Source: Vishniacozyma victoriae
Taxonomy: Eukaryota; Basidiomycota; Tremellomycetes; Tremellales; Bulleribasidiaceae
Length of the DNA: 64,000 bases
NCBI GenBank assembly: GCA_017654735.1
Contig: JADPYG010000088.1
Location: forward strand, 2,914,001-2,978,000
Reading direction: 5' to 3'
The notes under the pieces are model-generated. The model was not told the origin of the DNA, did not search any database, and saw only the letters and a program-made list of their open reading frames with translations. Positions within the stretch are counted from its first letter, which is position 1, and each line of letters starts with the position of its first letter. Both the position numbers and the translations under genes were made by a program. Shown here piece after piece: positions 57,002-64,000 of this stretch.

Positions 57002-58299
57002 ATGCAAACAGCAGACACTGGTCTATTGTTCCAAACGAACCAGCAGCTCGATGCTGCTGCTCAGAGGAAACTCAAGATCGTAGCATCTGAAGATGTCGGT
57101 AGTCCCATAACGGTCACGAGCAAGATTTTGGATGTTCAAGTGATTTGGCCAAATGCCTGGACTGCCGAATCTGGTTGGCTTGCTAGACATCTTGATCTCG
57201 AGGTGAGCACGACCCTATAGATATTGATTGTCTAGACGATGCTGATACTAGACTGGCGAGACTAAGAGGGTGTACAAAGGTCATCAGGGCCCAGTGACTT
57301 CACTAGCTATTTGGGATACTGGAAGTTGGTTGGCTTTGTTCACTGCCTCATGGGATAAGAGTGTCAGAGTTTGGGATGCTACTGTGAGTCTAGCTCCCGA
57401 GGTCACAGCTGACGATCAGACAGGCGAACTCAAGCACGAACTACAAGGTCATACCGATTTCGTCAAATCCCTAACCATCATCCCTGGTACCACCCCATAT
57501 CTCTTGACAACCTCCTCAGACCGCTCTATCCGCCTATGGGACCTCACACCCCTAAAGGAAGGTGGTATGCCAAAGTCGACATTACCAATCAAAGAACATA
57601 CCCGGCCAGTCGACTGTGCCGCTTGGAGATTCGATGAGGCGGGGCATTTAACGATCTGGACGGCTGATTCCATGGGTGTGATCAAAGAATGGGAGATTGA
57701 GGGTGGGAAACTGAAGTATGTGAAGGATTGGAAAGGGCATGAGACTAGTATCAGTTGTTTACATGTGGTCGAAGATGGGCTTTGGAGTGGTATGTGCTCC
57801 CCTCCAAGACATAGCTGATACCAGTTTCGATGGACAAGAATGTCATTTTCCATCCATTTAGCGAGTCGACAAACAAACACGTAATGACTCAGAAGAGGTA
57901 TCATAAATCCCTGACGAGCTTGACGCTGGGGAACAAAGAACTAGTAGTAACAGGGGGAGAGGATGAGGATCTGAAAATATGGGATGTATCCAGTTTTCCT
58001 GGAGATGCACCAAAGACTATCGCTACTGTCGAAGGGCATTGTGGGGAGATATCATCGATCAAGAGTCTAGGAGGAGTCAAGGGGAAGGGATGGGTCGCAA
58101 TATCGACAAGTCTAGATGGGACGTTGCGCAGGTGGACTTTGCAGGGTACGCATCCGCATCTCTCGTCTTATAATAAAATGCTGACGTACTAGACTTGCTG
58201 GAGCCCAAAGCGTTAGTATATGAGAAGAAGAAGGAGGAATCAGGAATGACGGCGGAAGAAGAAGCAGAATTAGCAGAACTCATGTCCGACGACGAGTAG
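57002..58299 (+). CDS. WD40-repeat protein
   Basis: The start is MQTADTGLLFQTNQQLDAAA. WD blades are GHQGPVTSLAIWDTGSWLAL, WDKSVRVWDA, GHTDFVKSLTIIPGTTPYLL, SSDRSIRLWDL, HTRPVDCAAWRFDEAGHLTI, GHETSISCLHVVEDGLWSVS, LVVTGGEDEDLKIWDV and GHCGEISSIKSL. Seven blades would complete a propeller. The tail is acidic (AEEEAELAELMSDDE) and ends at TAG 58297-58299. Seven or more blades with no other domain suggest a scaffold. I cannot assign an orthologue. Introns are short and in phase. It converges with the GT90 gene, stops 65 bp apart. Confidence 0.78.
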
Positions 58300-58363
58300 A
58301 CGGTCTCAAAATCAGCTAGAATAGGTAGCTGTCTATAATCCCTATGCATAAAGTGAAAATCAT

Positions 58364-60536
58364 CTACTCTTTGTAAGTCATGGCTTCCCTATCGTCACTA
58401 TTTAGACGAGCCCATTCGATTGCCAATCGGTAAACGTAGACTGTCATTAGCTCAACGTCTTGCCCGAGAAATGATGACTCACTCTCCATGTCAATCTTTC
58501 GGCCGTGCTTGAACATCCATTCTCGACCTGCAGAGGCGACTTTACGTAGTTCTGCATCTCCGTCCAGACGCCTCGTGGACATGGTGGAAGCTTGATAACC
58601 GTTTGTGGTGCCGTTTAGGGCTTTTGTCATGGCCTTGGAAGGGCCAGAGAAGTAGGCGTGGATGTTGTAGATCTCAGAGTATAGTTGCGAAACGGGGATG
58701 TAGTGCAGCTGAACATCAGTACGGTCCTGTGTTGATAAAGGTGTCATGACTGACCCATGGTTGCAGCCATTCGGAACAGAACTCGGTGTAAACAGTTGAC
58801 TTGAGTACGGCAGACTCGGATTTGAGCTGGATCGTGAGCACGTCTCTGCTGCCAGTCTATAATTCACGTACCAAGGCAAAGAGACGGGCAGAGTAACCCA
58901 TACCATCGATATCAATCAAGTACTTGTGTCTCCAGTTTTCTCCGAGTGGGACGGCGTCGGCGAATCGGTGCTCTTTTCGCATACCATCACATCCTCCTGG
59001 GTACTGGGTACATCCGACCGCCTTTGTGAAAGCCACATCCATGATATCTTCATTGAGCTCTCCGACGGGAACCGAGGCAGAGACAAAGTTGTTGGTTCCT
59101 GGTGGTTCGGCAAAGACGACAGTCTTGTTGGCATCGCTATGGTCGGTGGTCATCTTGATGAGTCTGACATGAGATAGTGGTCTCAGGCTTGTAGAGAGTG
59201 ATGAGCTTACCGGTGACGCTGGTACTGGGCGAGGAAACCGGGAGGACTACTTCCTCCACCGGTAGTTGCACCTCGCCAGAAGATATCATCCGACTTGTCC
59301 TCCCATTTGGTCTCCATATCATCTACATCCTTGATAATCTGGTTGACGGGGTCCCATCCGTAAGTATATCGCTTGGTCGACGAAAAGTAGTAATGACTAG
59401 GAATGAGAATATCCGAGTATCCGACACCCTTGGCTGGTGAGAACATGGGATACAAAGCTCGAATCGTTCGCCAATCAGAGAAAAAGTGACCTTGGTTATA
59501 ATGTGCCCAAGGGTGGGCGCAGAAATCGTACGTGTCGTCGACTGTGGTGGCGAATGTGAATTCGTCAGTTGGGGCGTTTGACACGATACCAGCATTTGCG
59601 AGGCGGGAGATGGGAATTTGACCCTCTTTCAACTGCGCACGCAGAGACCCGAATAGACGACGAGCTTGAGATGATGGGTCGCAAGTACGTCGATAAGCTT
59701 CCCAGACGTTACCGTCATTACGCCAATCAGGAACAAACTCTCCACCGAGGACGTGGTCGATACCAACTGGTTGTTAGCATGAATCTCCTCCACTATCCTA
59801 AGGGGGACTTACGAGACGAATCAGCGGTCAAGTTCGAGTACAGGTTCTCCTCCCATGGGACTAAAACACGCCCTTCGGCCTTCGCATTGATGGGGAAATC
59901 CATGTTTGGGAGCTTATCCTGGAACTTTTCCAACATGACTCTGAATCCTTTGGCACGAGCTCCAACTTCCGAATCAGCGAATGCTTTATTAACTTGGACG
60001 GTCTTTGTTGTTCCATCTTCAATCCTGACCAAATCGACCGAGGGCAATGTTCCGACTTGAAGACATCGTCTTCTAACCTCTTCTCCTGAGAATAGCCAGA
60101 ATGGTTCCATACTGCTTGCCAAAGCATCGTACTCGTCGATAATGATGGCACCGTTCTTGGTTGCGAATTCGTACCATTCATCGAACCCTTTTGGTGGGTT
60201 TCGACCATATCGCCTATTGTACTCGGCAACTGCCGCTGCTAACGTTTTACTTTGGCCAGCGATTTTCTGGTCGAATGCCGTACGCGCATCGGCCATCAAA
60301 TTGGGAATTGGGTGGACGATGGGTGGTTTAGGGGCTTGAGCTTTTGCCCGTAGGAACTTGGACCGTAGGACGGTACTGGATGCGGATGTCCATGATTTTG
60401 TCGATAAGATCCGGGTGTTGGATGGGAACAATAGGTGGATGAGGAAGAAGAGGGATACAACAGCGCCAGAGATGTATAGTAGCCGTGACCGAGGAGATGC
60501 TCCCTTGTATGCCCGATAGACGGGAGGAGGGATCAT
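58364..60536 (-). CDS. GT90 glycosyltransferase (CAP64/CAP10-type, xylosyltransferase-like)
   Basis: The ATG at 60536 gives MIPPPVYRAYKGASPRSRLL, then a signal-anchor helix LLYISGAVVSLFFLIHLLF, so the protein is a type-II Golgi enzyme. The lumenal part has YNRRYGRNPPKGFDEWYEFA and later DIFWRGATTGGGS, a GT90 hallmark. Further motifs are CGHPWAHY-like DFCAHPWAHYNQGHFFSDWR, then KYLIDIDGMGYSARLFALV, the late conserved region. It ends AIEWARLNSDDREAMTYKE. In Cryptococcus GT90 members such as Cap10, Cap64 and Cxt1 build capsule or glycan xylose. This copy is of that general type; the linkage is not inferable. It is divergent from RPN7. Confidence 0.85.
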
Positions 60537-60592
60537 GGCGAGAGTCGAAGTCGTACACAAGAATGAGATAGGGTAGGGTCTAAGGATGTGAA

Positions 60593-60630
60593 TTCTGCGC
60601 GACCTAGACAGTCAGCACCGACGCGCAGAA
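60593..60630. promoter_or_regulatory. 9-bp inverted repeat in the GT90/RPN7 promoter
   Basis: TTCTGCGCG at 60593-60601 and CGCGCAGAA at 60622-60630 are perfect inverted copies 20 bp apart, within the 226-bp divergent promoter. An E-box-like CACGTG is nearby at 60673. Confidence 0.5.
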
Positions 60631-60762
60631 AGAAGGAGTGTGAATCCCTTGTTCAATCCCCTCCTATAAGAGCCACGTGCACATTCGCGTAAGCGTCATT
60701 CAGCACACGGTAACCCTCTATATATTCAACCTCTATTCCTTCATATCAGATCCAAACCAACA

Positions 60763-62125
60763 ATGTCAGACGATAGTGTACCCCAGCCATACCCAAATTT
60801 ACAGGTACCAACATGGCAGTACCAAATCACATCAGTCCCATCGCTCAAGGACGAAGCGAGTACATCATTCTGGAAAGCAGTCGAGGAAGATGGTTAGTCC
60901 AACTTTCACCGAGAAGTAAAGTTCACAAGCTGACTAGAACAGAGATGGCACCATACCTACAGCTCATCAACTCGGATCGATCAGATTTGATCAACAAATT
61001 ATTGGAAAAGAACAAGGCGCATCTCGAGGAGATTGATACAAAGTTGAAAGAGGCAATCACCAATGAAGGAGACAGTGAGATCTCGGAACAGCTCAGAGCA
61101 AGGGCTATGTATTACTGCAGAATAGGAGATAAGGTAAGTCAGCAGATAATATTCAGCAGCTAACAGGCAGGAGAAAGCTCTACCTGCAATTGAAGAGGCA
61201 TTTGGAAAGACTGCTGGGGTGGGAGGTAGGATAGATCTAGTCATGGCGAAAGTCAGGCTTGGACTGTTCAGCTTTGATACCACGCTCGTTACGGACAACA
61301 TCACAAAAGCCCTTGAGTGAGCTTTCTCGAAGCCTTTCTTCGAAACCTTAGCTTACAATCAGACTGATTGATGCTGGAGGAGACTGGGACAGGCGTAATC
61401 GACTCAAGGTTTACCGAGCACTACACCACCTCTCGATCCGAGAGTTCCCCCAGGCTTCTGAGCTGCTTATCGACTCCCTATCAACTTTCACTGCTTCTGA
61501 GCTTATGGAGTACGACGACTTTGTCGCTCTTACCGTTCTCGCCGGAGCTATGGGATGTGACAGGAAAGACATCAAAGAGAAGGTACGTCCGCTAATCTGC
61601 GTTCATGACCAAGTTAATTTGCAGATCCTCAACTCATCCGAGGTCAACGGTGCCATTTCTTCCATTCCACACCTCGCTAGCCTGACCGAGTCCTTGTTCA
61701 AATCCAACTACGCCCAATTCTTCCGTTCCCTCGCCGAAGTCGAACAACAATACCTTATCCCAAACCCACTGCTCGCACCCCACGCTCGATACTACGTCCG
61801 TGAAATGCGAGTCAAGGCATACAGTCAATTATTGGAGAGTTACAGTAGTCTGACATTGGAGAGAATGTGTCGATCATTCGATGTCAGCGAGAGTTTCATG
61901 GATCAGGATTTGAGCAAGTTTATCGCCAGTGGGAGGTTGTCTTGTACGATCGATAAGGTCTCTGGAGTTGTTGCTACCAATAAGTTGGCATCGAAGAACA
62001 AGGGAGTCGTGTACGAGCAGGTCCTCAAGCAGGGTGATATCCTTTTGAGTGGTGAGTCATCCGCCGTCTAATCGGATCGAGACTGATGAGCAGACATTCA
62101 ACGACTGCAGCGTGTAGTCGGATAG
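60763..62125 (+). CDS. RPN7: 26S proteasome regulatory subunit Rpn7 (PSMD6)
   Basis: The start is MSDDSVPQPYPNLQVPTWQY. Splicing gives EMAPYLQLINSDRSDLINKL, then an alpha-helical TPR-like stretch (AMYYCRIGDKEKALPAIEEA; VMAKVRLGLFSFD) and DAGGDWDRRNRLKVYRALH. The PCI domain follows: YDDFVALTVLAGAMGCDRKD, LTESLFKSNYAQFFRSLAEV, HARYYVREMRVKAYSQLLES and FMDQDLSKFIASGRLSCTID. A last small exon adds DIQRLQRVVG and TAG 62123-62125. The C-terminal LQRLxxVVG-type helix is typical. Rpn7 is a lid subunit linking Rpn3 and Rpn15 in the regulatory particle. Confidence 0.92.
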
Positions 62126-62360
62126 AAGATAGATGCATTGCGTCACATGTGCTGTACACTGATCGGCTCGGCCACGTCTGATGCATGGTTTAGGATGCGT
62201 CCAGACCGATTGGTCTGATTGTCGTCCGCCCAACAAGAGCGCGAGCCGGCGATGCCACCTCTAATTCACATAGACACTGACTCAACGTGAAGAACAGTCA
62301 CTCGAAAAGAGCTGATGACTACTGCAACTGATGGATGCTGTCTACTTCAACAATCTCGAC

Positions 62361-63708
62361 CTACTCCTTAGAGAGCTCGTCCTCATCCAAACACTTGGCC
62401 TTACCACTGGCCCCACGCAACTCGCTCGCCAGTCTGGACAACATGTCGGCCCTCCCGCTTTTAGCCTCATTTGTCTCTACATCTAAATCCGTCCCGTCAT
62501 TCATCGCCTTGTGCTTGCCGACGTAATCGTATGGATTCGAGAGTCGAGTCGCCGAGCTAGCTTGAACCTCGTCGGCGTGGGGGACCCTCTCCATCGCCCT
62601 CTGTAGACCTGCTACGGTCGCGTAAAGAGGATTGGTCCTGACCAGATAGTCAAAATAAGACATCTCGACGGCTTCTGTTTCCCACTGATACTGATCCCAT
62701 CGATCAAAGTAGTGTTGGGGGACTTCCCTAACGAACTCGTTTGAGCAGATAGAAGGGCCTCTTGCGGTCATGACGTCCAATGCGTGAAAGAAGGTATTCA
62801 TTGCGTGCTGCGATTGCTCGTCGGTGATTTTGTTGGTGATATACTCTTGACAGGCAGCATTGTCAGCCTTCATGACGTGGAGAAAGATCCTGGATGGTAC
62901 TTCAGCATTCGACATGTCCTGTACGACCTCGTTCATGTATACGAGGCTTGTCCCGGCTCGCTTTTGCTTGGTAGGATTGCGAAGAGCCCTCGACGCCATC
63001 GCTGCAGCTCGCATAACGGTTGCGTCAGGTACATCTCTCATGCTCCATGGAGGCTTACAGCCGCTTTGGGAGGTCGGGTGATAATGGCCGGTACGATCCC
63101 ATGTCCCATCAATCTCACAATCGGGACTTTGCATGAACCTGTACACGGTCACTGGACCTTCAGGATATACGAGGGGACTATCTGGATCGTCGGCGTCAGA
63201 CGGTGTGCCGATGTGAGCATTATGTATCATCGTGAGAAGAACCGGATCTAGACCCCACGTCTCGGCTCGTCGGATCTCGGTGAGGGCGTAGCTGCAGAGG
63301 TCATTGGCGAGTGATGTTGGATCTCGAGAGGCTAGGCATGATTGACGTTGTATTGAATTGAGACACATTCTCGAGTCTACAGCTACACTGGGGCGATACC
63401 TGACCGGCTCTAGTTTCGGAGACATTCTCGGGATGGAAGTTGACATGATTCACGATGTGATCGATCTGGCGATAAGAGATTCACAAGACAAGGCTCTCCA
63501 TCTGTATGAAGATGTGCTGGTGTTCAAAGGGGTGGCTACGAGTTTCCCAGCCCTCCTTTCAGTGGATACCACTCCAAGATCCGGAGAGATAGGCTCTGCC
63601 GAGGCGGGCGTGGATTCTCCCTTACCGCGATCGTCACGAGTGGGCTGTCAGGCAAAGCAGGACATCAGTCAGCGATAACAAATCATACACAACATTGACC
63701 TTGATCAT
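62361..63708 (-). CDS. Unrecognised protein, about 410 aa
   Basis: The long exon from about 63394 to the stop at 62361 encodes ~345 residues without interruption. Upstream, an exon (about 63647-63447) reads PTRDDRGKGESTPASAEPIS... and can be joined in phase at both ends. A short first exon MIK at 63708-63700 precedes a GTCAAT...CCTGACAG intron, and a GTGAAT...GGTCAG intron leads to YRPSVAVDSRMCLNS. If those introns are wrong, translation could begin at 63446 (MSTSIPRMSPK). The body is soluble and mixed charge, with TGHYHPTSQSGCKPPWSMRD and a C-terminal GRADMLSRLASELRG helix. I recognise no domain. The almost intronless body is unusual here. Confidence 0.5.
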
Positions 63709-63797
63709 CTCAGAATACTGGTACAATGCACAGGAACTCCCCGAGTCTCTGTTCACCTCACATACAGAGTCTTGCGATTCGTGATCCCATCATTGCC

Positions 63798-64000
63798 TTA
63801 CGACATCTCCCCGTCCGGATATCCTTGATCCTTCCTCTTATCGCGTTCTGCTACAACTCTTTTAGCCAGTCTCTGAAGTCTTCTCGACCTTTCCGTTTGC
63901 ATCAACTCCTGTCTCGATTTTCCCGTCGTAGCCATGTTCTTATACAGCTCATATTCGCCGAGGTAATCGATGATGGACCCCTCACCGTCCTGTAGGCGTG
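63798..64000 (-). CDS. Unrecognised protein, C-terminus only (right edge)
   Basis: An open minus-strand frame from the edge to TAA 63800-63798 reads DGEGSIIDYLGEYELYKNMA, then SRQELMQTERSRRLQRLAKR, ending PDGEMS. A CTACAG acceptor may open this last exon near 63993. The segment is helical and strongly basic. No family is recognisable from 65 residues. Confidence 0.45.
   Translation of the reverse strand, partial: RLQDGEGSIIDYLGEYELYKNMATTGKSRQELMQTERSRRLQRLAKRVVAERDKRKDQGYPDGEMS

Noticed and set aside
62361..63446. Recent retrocopy origin for the nearly intronless gene
   Set aside because: Upstream exons with matching phases can be found, and no poly-A tract or target-site duplication is visible.

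Overview
The window looks like nuclear DNA of a basidiomycete yeast of the Tremellomycetes (Cryptococcus/Kwoniella type). Almost every gene is cut by several very short introns (about 35-60 nt) with GTGAGT/GTAAGT donors and a CTGAC- or CTNA-type branch point a few bases before the acceptor. Genes lie close together on both strands, and one product is a GT90 glycosyltransferase of the type expanded in capsule-forming yeasts. No tRNA, rRNA, CRISPR array or autonomous transposon could be supported. Gene models were spliced by hand by requiring splice signals and reading phase to agree.

Layout. 0-6.8 kb: two unrecognised minus-strand genes (one running off the left edge, one a split-RRM candidate), a single-pass membrane protein, a phosducin-like thioredoxin-fold protein (TXNDC9/Plp1), and two tiny membrane-peptide genes, one of them apparently interrupted by an insertion or gained intron. 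7.1-11.6 kb: a sparse stretch with three small Zn(II)2Cys6 proteins that lack the usual fungal regulatory domain. One carries two tandem zinc clusters, and two share a promoter block at the same distance from their start codons. 11.8-41 kb: mostly housekeeping genes: a nucleotidyltransferase-fold protein, HIR1, MTW1/MIS12, a vezatin-like membrane protein, a Ten1-like OB-fold protein, a small secreted Cys-rich protein, CMR1, RPS0, a CDKN3-like phosphatase, a LURP-one-related protein, an SDR, a GST, mitochondrial uL11, PPE1 and a membrane hybrid histidine kinase.

41-57 kb: eight genes in four consecutive head-to-head pairs: Zn2Cys6 factor/inositol-type sugar transporter, SDR/NTF2-FMO monooxygenase, Zn2Cys6 factor/RTA1-like protein, GH43 glycosidase/HPP membrane protein. 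The content (uptake, glycoside cleavage, two redox enzymes, two regulators) suggests an inducible metabolic neighbourhood; this is inference from content and order only. 57-64 kb: a WD40 protein, the GT90 enzyme head to head with RPN7, an unrecognised protein and the 3' end of another gene leaving the right edge.

The least ordinary parts are the Zn2Cys6 cluster at 7-12 kb, the alternating array at 41-57 kb, and the likely Ten1 orthologue at 21.4 kb.
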